Made by a program: the position numbers and the translations under genes. A stretch of DNA of 64,000 bases from JAXMCI01 sp046349435 (GTDB lineage Bacteria > Pseudomonadota > Alphaproteobacteria > Dongiales > Dongiaceae). The DNA lies in the NCBI GenBank assembly GCA_046349435.1, contig JAXMCI010000023.1:1-64000 (forward strand), written 5' to 3'. Positions 8,235 through 16,670 of the stretch are shown one piece after another. The notes beneath the pieces were generated by a model. That model ran no database searches. It saw only the letters and a program-made list of their open reading frames with translations, and had not been told where the DNA came from. The first letter of the stretch is position 1; every line of letters starts with the position of its first letter.

Positions 8235-9675
8235 TCAGCCGGCGGCCTGCCGCAGCCAGTCGACCAGCGGCCGCCGGAGGCGCTCCGGCGACCCCGTCAC
8301 CACCATGCCGATATGGCCGGCGGCGGGCCGCAGCACGGCGGCGCGCGGCAGCCGCCCGGCCAGCGCCAGCGCCGAGGCCGGCGGCACGATGCGGTCGCGG
8401 TCGGGGATCACCACCAGCGACGGCAGGTCGAGCGCGGCCGGCACGACGGCGCGCCCGGCCACCATCCAGGCATCGCGGCCCGGCGCGTTCTCGCCGTACC
8501 AGCCGGCGAGGCATTCGCGGGCGACCGGCGCGGCCAGCGGCACGCCGTCGTTCAGCCAGTCCTCGAGCGCGACGAAGAGCCGCGCCCGCTCGCTCGCCGG
8601 ATCGAGCGCCGCGAAGTCGAGGAACTTGCGGATCACCTGGAAGGGGTCGATGGCGGCGAAGAGCAGCTGGATCAGGTCGACCGGCAGCTCGCCCAGCGCC
8701 GCCAGCACCGGCTCGTAGGCGCCGGCGCTGGCGCCCATCAGCCGGGCCTGCTCCGGCCGCTCGGCATGAAAGTCCCAGGGCGTCGCCAGCAGCACCAGAG
8801 CCGCGAGATCCGGCCGCCGGCGCAGCGCCAGCGCGACGGCGAGCAGCCCGCCCATGCAGTAGCCGACCAGCACCGGCCGGATCGCGCCGGCCGCCCTTGC
8901 CGCGTCGAGCGCCGCCTCGAGCCGGCCGGCGACGTAGCCGGTGAGGTCGAGGCCGCGCTCCGTCTCGCCCGGCGCGCCCCAGTCGACCAGCAGCGGGCGG
9001 CAGCCGCTCGCCGCGAGGAAGCGCAGCAGGCTGGTCTCCGGCGTCAGGTCGAGAATGTAGGCGCGATTGATAAGCGATGGCACGACGAGCAGGGCCGGCC
9101 CGGGCGCGCCGGGTGCGCCGTAGTCGAGCAGCCGGGTCGTGCCCTCCTGCCAGATCGCCGGCACGTCCGCCGCCGGCCGGCGCCAGGGATGGCGGCGATA
9201 GGCGGCGATGCCGTCGAGCAGCCGGCCGAGCCGGCGCCGTCCCTCCTCAGCCAGCGCCCTTGCGAGCGCGGCGGGCTCCGCCGCCGCCGCCGCCGCGGCG
9301 AGCTCCGGCGGCAGCCGCGGGAGCAGGTGCGGCGGCAGGTGCGGGGGCAGGGGATTCGAGCCGGGCGAGCCGGGCCTCGACCAGGGCGAGGCGCTCGGCC
9401 AGCCGAGCCAGCTCGCCGCCGCCAGCCCCAGGTGATAGGGCAGCGGCCGCGGCCCCTGCCGCGGCGCCGCCGGCGCTGCCGCTGCTGCCTGTGCCATCGC
9501 CCTCCGCCTTCTGCCGCGCTGCGGCAAGCCACCAGGCGGCGCCGCTCCCGAGCAGGCCCATCATCCGGGCCAGCTCGGCCGCCAGCACCGGGTCCGCCGC
9601 CATCGCGGCCGCCTGCTCCTGCCAGAGATCCAGGCAGCGCCGGGCCAAGTCCTCGAGATCGGGCGTCTCCCCCAT
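8235..9675 (-). CDS. PHA synthase-like alpha/beta hydrolase, one frame break
   Basis: The C-terminal ~390 residues show a PhaC-type alpha/beta fold: a PALLVVPSLINRAYILDL strand region, the lipase-like box VGYCMGG with cysteine as nucleophile, an acidic DRDRIVP motif and the histidine in AAGHIGM. The best N-terminus (MGETPDLEDLARRCLDLWQEQ, from 9675) is in another frame, so a short indel must lie around 9300-9355 within a Pro/Ala-rich run; without correction a shorter ORF starts at 9527. The rebuilt protein is about 480 residues, shorter than class I PhaC (~580-600). It sits between phaA and phaR, supporting a role in polymer synthesis. A depolymerase or other acyltransferase is less likely because of the Cys nucleophile. 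Confidence 0.8.
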
Positions 9676-9731
9676 GGCGGCAGCCTAGCAAGCGGGACCG
9701 GGCCGCACCAGCGCGCCGCAGCAATTCCTAA

Positions 9732-9747
9732 TGCATTGCACAATGCA
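9732..9747. promoter_or_regulatory. palindromic operator, probable PhaR site
   Basis: A perfect 16-bp inverted repeat, TGCATTG-CA-CAATGCA, sits between the divergent phaC-like and phaR genes. It contains TGCATTGCACAA, which fits the TGCRNYGCASMA consensus I recall for Bradyrhizobium PhaR. It overlaps a plausible -35 (TTGCAC, 9737-9742) for phaR, with an AT-rich GATATGCT block downstream. This fits autorepression of phaR. Confidence 0.7.
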
Positions 9748-9805
9748 CGAAGAATGCTGATATGCTCGGCAGCCAACCAGAACGGCAGCCAAGCCCGAGC
9801 GATCC

Positions 9806-10441
9806 ATGGCCGACCAGACCTCCGCGCCGCGCCCGCCGGTGACGATCAAGAAATACGCCAACCGGCGGCTCTACAACACGGCGACCAGCAGCTACGTGAC
9901 CCTCGACCATCTCTGCCAGATGGTGAAGGACAATGTCGAGTTCGCGGTCTACGACGCCAAGTCCGGCGAGGACATCACCCGCTCCGTGCTGACCCAGATC
10001 ATCGTCGAGGAAGAGTCCAAGGGTCAGAACCTGCTGCCGATCAACTTCCTGCGCCAGCTGATCAGCTTCTACGGCGACAACCTGCAGGTCCTGCTGCCGC
10101 GCTATCTCGACCAGTCGATGGAGCTGTTCGCCCGCAACCAGGAGCAGATGCGCAACTACATGCGCGACACCTTCGGCGGCATGTTCCCGTTCGGCCGCTT
10201 CGAGGAGATGGGCAAGCAGAACCTCGTCCTGTTCGAGCGGGCGATGAAGATGTTCAACCCCTTCAACAACAAGCCGGAAGAGCGCCCGGCCGCGCCGCCG
10301 TCGCCGCCTTCGGCCGCGGCGCCCGCCGGCAGCAACGGCGAGGCGCAGCTCGACGCCGTGCGCGCCCAGGTCGAGGCGCTGCAGCGCCAGCTCGAGACGC
10401 TGACCCGCCAGATCTCCGACAAGCCGGGCAAGCAGAGCTAG
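9806..10441 (+). CDS. phaR: polyhydroxyalkanoate synthesis repressor PhaR
   Basis: A 211-residue regulator. The N-terminal DNA-binding domain opens IKKYANRRLYNTATSSYVTLD, the hallmark of PhaR, and is followed by PHB-accumulation regulatory domains (LLPINFLRQLISFYGDNLQ, then YMRDTFGGMFPF). The C-terminus has a Pro/Ala linker and a short helix. PhaR senses polymer or its absence and represses phasin, depolymerase and its own gene. It is transcribed away from the phaC-like gene with a palindromic operator in the 130-bp gap. It converges on the next gene with stops sharing a CTAG overlap (10438-10441). Confidence 0.95.
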   Translation: MADQTSAPRPPVTIKKYANRRLYNTATSSYVTLDHLCQMVKDNVEFAVYDAKSGEDITRSVLTQIIVEEESKGQNLLPINFLRQLISFYGDNLQVLLPRYLDQSMELFARNQEQMRNYMRDTFGGMFPFGRFEEMGKQNLVLFERAMKMFNPFNNKPEERPAAPPSPPSAAAPAGSNGEAQLDAVRAQVEALQRQLETLTRQISDKPGKQS

Positions 10442-11319
10442 CCGACCCGCTCCGGCGCCAAGAACGCGAGCAGCGCCGAGGCCAGCGCCTCCGGCGCGTC
10501 CTCGGCCATGTGGTGGCCGCTGTCGATGGCGCGACCGCGCAGGTCCGGCGCCCAGGGCCGCCATACCGCCAGCACGTCGCCGTAGAGCGCCTCGAGATCG
10601 TCGCGCAGCGACCACAGTGCCAGCACCGGGCAGGCGAGCCGGCGGCCGGCGGCACGGTCGGCCGCGTCGTGGTCGCGGTCGAGGCCGAGCCCGGCGCGAT
10701 AGTCCTCGATCATGCCGTGGACGGTTGCCGGGTCGTGGATGGCGGCGCGGAAGTCGGCGTGGTTGGCGGCCCCCATGGCGGCCGCCGAGCCGCCGTACCA
10801 GGCGTCCGGATCGGCCAGGATGGCGCGTTCCGGCCGGTCCTTCTGGGCGAAGAAGAACCAGTGCCACCAGGCCTGGGCGAAGCGCGCGTCGCAGCGCTCC
10901 AGCGCATCCAGGATCGGCACCGCGTCGAGCACCGCCAGCCGGCTCACCCGCTCGGGATGATCCATGGCGGTGCGGAAGGCGGTGTAGGCGCCGCGATCGT
11001 GCCCGGCGAGCGCGAAGCGGTCATGCCCGAGCGCCCGCATCAGGGCGATGCAGTCGCGCGCCTTGGCCCGCTTGCTCGAGCCGGCATGGTCGGGGCTGTC
11101 GGCCGGCTTGGACGAGCCGCCGAAGCCCCGCAGATCGGGGCAGACGACGCTGTGGTGCGTGGCCAGCAGCGGCGCCACCCGGTGCCAGGTCATGTGGGTG
11201 CGGGGATGGCCATGCAGCAGCAGCAGCGGCGGCCCGCGACCGCCATGGCGCACCCGCAAGCTGGCCTCGGGCAGGTCGAACGTTTCAAGCGTGAATCCGG
11301 GAAAAGGCTGCTCCGACAT
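10438..11319 (-). CDS. alpha/beta hydrolase, fluoroacetate-dehalogenase-like
   Basis: A 293-residue alpha/beta hydrolase with Asp rather than Ser as nucleophile (GHDRGAYTAFR). It keeps the residues that define fluoroacetate dehalogenases: HGHPRTHMTWHRVAP oxyanion segment, Arg next to the nucleophile, the HW pair in WWHWFFFAQ (halide pocket), the Tyr in EDYRAG and the catalytic His in SGHHMAEDAPE. The family hydrolyses C-halogen bonds of small haloacids; some members act on other substrates. The ATG at 11319 was chosen because the conserved fold starts immediately after it. The frame is open upstream to 11481 without family similarity. Substrate is a prediction. Confidence 0.8.
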   Translation of the reverse strand: MSEQPFPGFTLETFDLPEASLRVRHGGRGPPLLLLHGHPRTHMTWHRVAPLLATHHSVVCPDLRGFGGSSKPADSPDHAGSSKRAKARDCIALMRALGHDRFALAGHDRGAYTAFRTAMDHPERVSRLAVLDAVPILDALERCDARFAQAWWHWFFFAQKDRPERAILADPDAWYGGSAAAMGAANHADFRAAIHDPATVHGMIEDYRAGLGLDRDHDAADRAAGRRLACPVLALWSLRDDLEALYGDVLAVWRPWAPDLRGRAIDSGHHMAEDAPEALASALLAFLAPERVG

Positions 11320-11428
11320 CCTGCGCTCCCTCGGTGCCGATGCCGGAGCAACCCGCGACGGGCGCCGATGGACAGTGCGCCTGGCCGGCCATAGAGTTCC
11401 GCCAGGATTGAGGCGACGGGGGCCGTCG

Positions 11429-13171
11429 ATGACGGGGCAGCGCCTGCAGCGCCGGCTGGCAGCGATTCTCGTCGCCGACATGGTCGGCTATTCCCGGCTG
11501 ATGGAGCAGGATGAGGCCGGCACCCTGGCGCAGCTGCGGGCGCTGCGCCGCGACGTCGTCGATCCCGACCTCGCCGCCCATGGCGGCCGCCTGGTCAAGG
11601 ACATGGGCGACGGCGTGCTGGCCGAGTTCGGCAGCGCGGTCGACGCGGTCGCCTGCGCGATCAGCATCCAGGAACGGCTGCGCGCCGCCGGCGGGCCGAT
11701 CGTGTTGCGCATCGGCATCAACCTGGGCGACGTCGTCGTCGAGGGCGACGACCTGTTCGGCGACGGCGTCAACCTGGCGGCCCGCATCGAGGCGGCGGCC
11801 GAGCCGGGCGGCGTCTGGCTGTCCCGCGCCGTCGCCGAGCAGGTGCGCGACAAGGTGGCCGCTCCGATCGAGAGCTGCGGCCCGCACACGCTGAAGAACA
11901 TCGCCCGCCCGGTCGAGCTGTTCCGCGTGGCCGGCCCGACGGCTGCCGGGCCGGCCACGCGGGCAGCACCCTCGTCGCCGCCGCAGGCCAGGCCGGCCAT
12001 CGCCGTCCTCGCCTTCCAGAACCTGAGCGGCGACCCGGAGCAGGCCTATTTCTCCGACGGCATCAGCGAGGACATCATCACCGACCTGGCGCGCCTGCCG
12101 GCGCTGCACGTCATCGCCCGCAACTCGAGCTTCGCCTACAAGGGGCGCCAGGCCGACGTCCGCGCCATCGGCCGCGAGCTCGGCGTCGGCTACCTGCTCG
12201 AGGGCAGCGTGCGGCGCGCCGGCGAACGGATCCGCGTCACCTGCCAGCTGGTCGAGACCGCCGGCGGCGGCCAGCTCTGGGCCGAGCGCTTCGACCGCAG
12301 CCTGACCGACGTGTTCGCACTCCAGGACGAGCTGACCCGCGAGATCGTCGCTGCGCTCAAGCTGCGGCTGACGCCGGAGCAGCAGAGCCGGCTGGGCCGC
12401 CGCGGCACCGCCGACGTCGAGGCCTACACGATGTTCCTGCGTGGCCGCGAGCAGGCGCTGCTGATGTCGCGCGGCGGCAACGCCGAGGCGCGCCGCCTGC
12501 TCGGCCGGGCCATCGACATTGATCCCGGATTCGCCTCCGCCCACGCCTACTACGCCTTCACCCACATGAACGACTACATCTCTGCCTGGGCGGAGCAGCC
12601 GGAGCGGTCGCTGGCGGACGGCTTGGCGCTGGCGCGGCGAGCCATCGCCATGGATCCGGAGGATCCTTATGCCCGCTTCGTCCACGCCGACGGGCTGCTC
12701 TGGCACCGCGAGCACGACGCGGCCATGGCCGAGGTCCGGCGCTGCCTCGATCTGGCGCCGAGCTCGGCCGAGGGCCATATCGAATGCGCCAACATTCAGT
12801 ACTACGCCGCCGATCCGGCCGGCGCCCTGGCGACGCTCGACGCCTACATGCGGCTCGACCCGCTCTATCCCGAGATCACCCTCTATTTCCTCGCCCAGGC
12901 GCAGTTCGCGCTGGGCGCCATGGCGGAGGCCGGCGCCACCCTTCGGCATCGGCTGGAGCGCAATCCGGGCTCGCCGACCAGCCTCGCCTTACTCGCGGCC
13001 TGCTACGGCCATCTCGGGCAGCTCGACGAGGCCCGCGCCGCCTGGGCCGAGCTGATGCGGCTGTCGCCGGACTTCTCGATGGAGCGGCGCCGCCGCGTGC
13101 TCCCCTTCCGCGACCCCGCCATGCTGGAGCAGCGCCTGGAAGGGCTGCGCCGGGCCGGCCTGCCCGCCTGA
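11429..13171 (+). CDS. class III adenylate/guanylate cyclase with TPR region
   Basis: A 580-residue protein. Residues ~5-170 form a class III nucleotidyl cyclase domain: metal Asp in LVADMVGYSRLM, second Asp in DMGDGVLAEF, and the FGDGVNLAARIEAAAEPGGV segment. Next is a FlgO/TolB-like region (IAVLAFQNLSGDPEQAYFSDGISEDI ... LLEGSVRRAGERIRVTCQL), then a C-terminal TPR array from about residue 330. This architecture is very common in Rhizobiales and Rhodospirillales; many members are orphan signalling proteins. It is divergent from the dehalogenase-like gene with a 109-bp gap. No membrane segment is visible. Confidence 0.88.
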   Translation: MTGQRLQRRLAAILVADMVGYSRLMEQDEAGTLAQLRALRRDVVDPDLAAHGGRLVKDMGDGVLAEFGSAVDAVACAISIQERLRAAGGPIVLRIGINLGDVVVEGDDLFGDGVNLAARIEAAAEPGGVWLSRAVAEQVRDKVAAPIESCGPHTLKNIARPVELFRVAGPTAAGPATRAAPSSPPQARPAIAVLAFQNLSGDPEQAYFSDGISEDIITDLARLPALHVIARNSSFAYKGRQADVRAIGRELGVGYLLEGSVRRAGERIRVTCQLVETAGGGQLWAERFDRSLTDVFALQDELTREIVAALKLRLTPEQQSRLGRRGTADVEAYTMFLRGREQALLMSRGGNAEARRLLGRAIDIDPGFASAHAYYAFTHMNDYISAWAEQPERSLADGLALARRAIAMDPEDPYARFVHADGLLWHREHDAAMAEVRRCLDLAPSSAEGHIECANIQYYAADPAGALATLDAYMRLDPLYPEITLYFLAQAQFALGAMAEAGATLRHRLERNPGSPTSLALLAACYGHLGQLDEARAAWAELMRLSPDFSMERRRRVLPFRDPAMLEQRLEGLRRAGLPA

Positions 13172-13255
13172 CGACGGCGTCGCCTCGCAGTCTGTCGCCA
13201 CGATGCGTCGGCCTTGCTATTTTCCCCGGCCGCCTGACACCCGGAGAGCCCGACC

Positions 13256-14770
13256 ATGACCCAGACGATCGCCGACCTGCTGGCCCCCTGGCCCGAGGAC
13301 CGGCCGGCGCTGCTGGCGCCCGAGCAGGCGCCGCTCTCCTTCGGCGCGCTGCGCCGCCAGGACGCCGCCCTGGGCGCCTGGCTCAACGAGCGCGGCATCG
13401 GCCGCAACGACCGGCTGGCGATCGTGCTGCCCAACGGTCCGGCGATGGCCGCCGCCTTCGTCGGGCTGGCCGGGGCGGCGACCACCGCGCCGCTCAACCC
13501 GGCCTATCGCGAGGAGGAGTTCGACTTCTATCTCGGCGACCTCGAGGCGCGCGCCCTGGTGATCGCCGCCGACCTCGCCTCGCCGGCGCGCGAGGTGGCG
13601 GCCCGGCGCGGCATCCCGATCCTCGAGCTCGCCCCGGCGCCGGGCGCCGGCGCCTTCGCGCTGTCCGGCGGCACGCCCGGCGCCCGGCCGGCGCTGGCCG
13701 GGCCGGCCGAGCCCGGCGACATCGCGCTGGTGCTGCACACCTCGGGCACCACCTCGCGGCCGAAGATGGTGCCGCTGACCCACCGCAACCTGGTGGCCTC
13801 GGCGCGCCACATCGGCGGCACGCTCGGCCTCGGCCCCGCCGACCGCTGCCTCAACATCATGCCGCTGTTCCACATCCACGGGCTGATCGGCTGCGTCGCC
13901 TCCTCGCTGGCCGCCGGCGGCAGCATCTATTGCAGCCCGGGCTTCAACGCGCTGCGCTTCTTTTCCTGGCTGGCCGAGGCCGGCGCCACCTGGTACTCGG
14001 CGGTGCCGACCATGCACCAGGCGATCCTGGCGCGCGGCGAGCGCAACCGCGAGATCGTCGCCGGCAACCCGCTGCGCTTCATCCGCTCCTCCTCGGCCTC
14101 GCTGCCGCCGCAGGTGATGGCGGCGCTCGAGGCGCTGTTCGGCTGCCCGGTCATCGAGTCCTACGGCATGACCGAGGCGACCCACCAGATGACCAGCAAC
14201 CCGCTGCCGCCGGCGGCGCGCAAGCCGGGCTCGGTCGGCCGCGCCGCCGGGCCGGAGGTCGCGATCATGGACGAGGCCGGGCGGCTGCTGCCGGCCGGCA
14301 CGATCGGCGAGATCGTCATCCGCGGCCCCAACGTGACGCCCGGCTACCACGCCAACCCGGCGGCCAACGAGTCGGCCTTCGCCCATGGCTGGTTCCACAC
14401 CGGCGACCAGGGCTGGCTCGACGACGAGGGCTACCTGACCATCACCGGCCGCATCAAGGAGCTGATCAACCGCGGCGGCGAGAAGATCTCGCCGCGCGAG
14501 GTCGACGAGGTGCTGCTCGACCATCCCGCCGTCGCCCAGGCGGTGACCTTCGCCCTGCCGCACGACAAGCTCGGCGAGGACGTCGCCGCCGCCATCGTGC
14601 TGCGCGAGGGCGCTTCCGCCGAGGAGCGCGAGCTGCGCGACTTCGCGGCCAAGCGCCTCGCCGACTTCAAGGTGCCGCGCAAGATCGTCTTCCTGGCGGA
14701 GATCCCGAAGGGCGCCACCGGCAAGCTGCAGCGCATCGGGCTCGCCGCCAAGCTCGGCCTCTCGGCGTGA
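13256..14770 (+). CDS. acyl-CoA synthetase, AAE3/oxalate-CoA ligase-like
   Basis: A 504-residue ANL-superfamily ligase. The AMP-binding P-loop is HTSGTTSRPK, the A5 motif YGMTEATHQM, the A7 region GWFHTGDQGW, and the A10 lysine lies in PKGATGKLQR. Several stretches (MPLFHIHGLIG, ATWYSAVPTMHQAIL, RFIRSSSASLPP, IESYGMTEATHQMTSNPLPP) closely resemble plant AAE3 and yeast Pcs60 oxalyl-CoA synthetases, so oxalate is a reasonable candidate substrate. No oxalyl-CoA decarboxylase is in the window, so this stays a prediction; a general short-chain or fatty acid ligase is the alternative. Its stop overlaps the GTG start of the next gene. Confidence 0.85.
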   Translation: MTQTIADLLAPWPEDRPALLAPEQAPLSFGALRRQDAALGAWLNERGIGRNDRLAIVLPNGPAMAAAFVGLAGAATTAPLNPAYREEEFDFYLGDLEARALVIAADLASPAREVAARRGIPILELAPAPGAGAFALSGGTPGARPALAGPAEPGDIALVLHTSGTTSRPKMVPLTHRNLVASARHIGGTLGLGPADRCLNIMPLFHIHGLIGCVASSLAAGGSIYCSPGFNALRFFSWLAEAGATWYSAVPTMHQAILARGERNREIVAGNPLRFIRSSSASLPPQVMAALEALFGCPVIESYGMTEATHQMTSNPLPPAARKPGSVGRAAGPEVAIMDEAGRLLPAGTIGEIVIRGPNVTPGYHANPAANESAFAHGWFHTGDQGWLDDEGYLTITGRIKELINRGGEKISPREVDEVLLDHPAVAQAVTFALPHDKLGEDVAAAIVLREGASAEERELRDFAAKRLADFKVPRKIVFLAEIPKGATGKLQRIGLAAKLGLSA

Positions 14771-15744
14771 GGATCTGCATCTACGGCGCCGGCGCGATCG
14801 GCGGGCTGCTCGGCGCCCGGCTGGCCGCCGCCGGCTATACGGTCACGCTGATCGCCCGCGGCGCGCACCTGGAGGCGCTGCGCGAGCGCGGGCTGACGCT
14901 GAGGAGCGGCGAGGACACCGTCACGGTCCGGCCGCACGCCACCGACGACCCGGCCGCGGCCGGCCCGCAGGACTGCGTGATCCTGACCCTGAAGGCGCCC
15001 GGGCTGGCCGCCGTCGCCGACGCGATCCAGCCGCTGCTCGGCCCGCAGACGAGCATCGTCACGGCGATGAACGGGATCCTCTGGTGGTATTTCCACGGCG
15101 TCGAGGGGCCGCACCGCGAGCGCCGGCTGGCCTGCGCCGATCCCGACGGCCGGCTGTGGCGGGCGCTGCCGCCCGAGCGGGTGATCGGCTGCGTCGTCTA
15201 TCCCGCGGCCGAGGTGGTCGAGCCCGGGGTGATCGCCCACCAGTACGGCAACCGCTTCATGCTGGGCGAGCCCGACGGCAGCCGCAGCGCCCGGGTCGCG
15301 GCGCTCTCCAAGGCGCTGACCGAGGCCGGCTTCAAGGCGCCGGTGCGGCCGCGCATCCGCGACGACATCTGGCTGAAGCTGTGGGGCAATCTCAGCTTCA
15401 ACCCGGTCAGCGCGCTGACGCTCGGCACGCTCGACCGGATCGCGGGCGATCCCGGCACCCATGCGGTGATCGCCCGCATGATGGCCGAGTCCAAGGCGGT
15501 GGGCGAGGCGCACGGCGTGCGCTTCGACGTCGACATCCCGACCCGCATCGGCTGGGCCAAGGACCTGGTCGGCCACCGCACCTCGATGCTGCAGGACCTC
15601 GAGCGCGGCCGCGCCATGGAGATCGACGCGCTGCTCGGCGCCGTCGTCGAGATGGGCGACCTCGCCGGCGTCGACACGCCGCTGCTCGACGCGGTGCTGG
15701 CGCTGGTCGTGCAGCGGGCCCGGCTCGCCGGCTGCTATCCCTGA
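14767..15744 (+). CDS. 2-dehydropantoate 2-reductase family (PanE/KPR-like)
   Basis: A 325-residue NADPH-dependent ketopantoate-reductase family protein. The GTG start (GTGA overlap with the ligase) is immediately followed by RICIYGAGAIGGLLGARLA, the dinucleotide-binding loop GAGAIG. The conserved Lys lies in ILTLKAPGL, and the C-terminal ApbA_C domain carries KLWGNLSFNPVSALT and a D-x-x-Q-D-L-E-R-G-R segment. Several PanE-family paralogues act on other 2-oxo acids, and the linkage to an acyl-CoA ligase suggests a catabolic rather than pantothenate role. It converges on the amidase gene with a 10-bp overlap. Confidence 0.82.
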   Translation: MRICIYGAGAIGGLLGARLAAAGYTVTLIARGAHLEALRERGLTLRSGEDTVTVRPHATDDPAAAGPQDCVILTLKAPGLAAVADAIQPLLGPQTSIVTAMNGILWWYFHGVEGPHRERRLACADPDGRLWRALPPERVIGCVVYPAAEVVEPGVIAHQYGNRFMLGEPDGSRSARVAALSKALTEAGFKAPVRPRIRDDIWLKLWGNLSFNPVSALTLGTLDRIAGDPGTHAVIARMMAESKAVGEAHGVRFDVDIPTRIGWAKDLVGHRTSMLQDLERGRAMEIDALLGAVVEMGDLAGVDTPLLDAVLALVVQRARLAGCYP

Positions 15745-16658
15745 GCCGGAGGCCGCAGCGCGTCGAGGTAGCGCCGCTCGATCCGGCAGCTCGCCGTGTG
15801 GAAGGTGTTGGAAACCTGGCAGATCCCCGCATGGGCGACCATGCCCATCAGCATGGCGATCTCCTGCCGGTTGCCGCCGGTCTCCTCCTCCAGCCATAGC
15901 AGCAGCTCGCGGAAGGCGTGGCGGACGGCGTCGGCCGCGGAGATGTTCGAAACCACGGCGGCGTAGAGCTCGGGCGTCTCCACCCGCGGCCAGCTCATCG
16001 CCCGCGGCCGCGGGCGCAACCGCGCCGTGGCGGTGATTCGGGTGCCGCATTCCGGCGCGTTGACCAGCTCGCCGTCGCCCATCATGACCTTGCAGTCGCC
16101 GAAATAGAGCAGGCCGCCGGGCACGTTGACGGGCAGCAGGATGGTCGCCCCGGTGGTCATCAGGTTGCAGTCCTGGTTGCCGCCCCACTCCGCCTCGCGG
16201 CGGCTGAGCACCACCTCGTGCTTGGGCGCGGTGGCGATGCAGCCGATCAGCGGCCGCGCCGGCAGCCTCAGGCGATCGTTGAAGACCAGCTCCCCGCTCT
16301 CCACCGGGTAGCTGTGCAGGCGGTCGAACTCGGATTCGAGCCACCAGTCATCGGGCGAGGGCGCGCGATAGCGGCTGATGATGACGAGACCGGGCGTCGT
16401 GACCTCGATCGCCTCGATGGTCACCGCCACCACGTCAGCCGGCGTTGCGCCCCTGACCTCGATCGGCCCGGTGGCGATGCACCAGCTCTCCTCCGCCCAG
16501 GCCAGCCGCTCCGGGGTCAGATCCTCGGGGCGGCGCAGCGCGCCGGCGAAACCGTCCTGCGTCTCGATCTGGAATGTCTCGCCCGGCTCGACCCGGCCGA
16601 AGGGCGCGTGATAGGGGCTGTAGACGTTCTTCAGGTCCTCGGCGGGGAACAGCTGCAT
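15735..16658 (-). CDS. acetamidase/formamidase (FmdA/AmdA) family protein
   Basis: A 307-residue FmdA/AmdA-family protein, a family that hydrolyses short amides such as formamide and acetamide. Family landmarks are EVRGATPADVVAVTI, GCIATAP and the GGNQDCN segment with a downstream FGDCKVMMGDGE. In characterised members the last motif usually reads GD-x-H; here the position is Lys (GDCK), so the metal site may be altered. The gene lies 12 bp downstream of the enolase-superfamily gene and, through it, is coupled to the ABC transporter, which suggests that the transported compound or its product is an amide. The atypical motif lowers confidence in amidase activity. Confidence 0.8.
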   Translation of the reverse strand: MQLFPAEDLKNVYSPYHAPFGRVEPGETFQIETQDGFAGALRRPEDLTPERLAWAEESWCIATGPIEVRGATPADVVAVTIEAIEVTTPGLVIISRYRAPSPDDWWLESEFDRLHSYPVESGELVFNDRLRLPARPLIGCIATAPKHEVVLSRREAEWGGNQDCNLMTTGATILLPVNVPGGLLYFGDCKVMMGDGELVNAPECGTRITATARLRPRPRAMSWPRVETPELYAAVVSNISAADAVRHAFRELLLWLEEETGGNRQEIAMLMGMVAHAGICQVSNTFHTASCRIERRYLDALRPPAQG

Positions 16659-16670
16659 GGCCGCCTGCCT

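Noticed and set aside
9340..9356. GGCTCGAATCCC-like stretch on the minus strand resembling a tRNA T-arm
   Set aside because: It lies inside the phaC-like coding region and no acceptor, D or anticodon stem surrounds it.
6120..9731. 1203-codon plus-strand open frame across the pha region
   Set aside because: It is antisense to phaB, phaA and the phaC-like gene and has no family similarity, only the compositional bias of a shadow frame.
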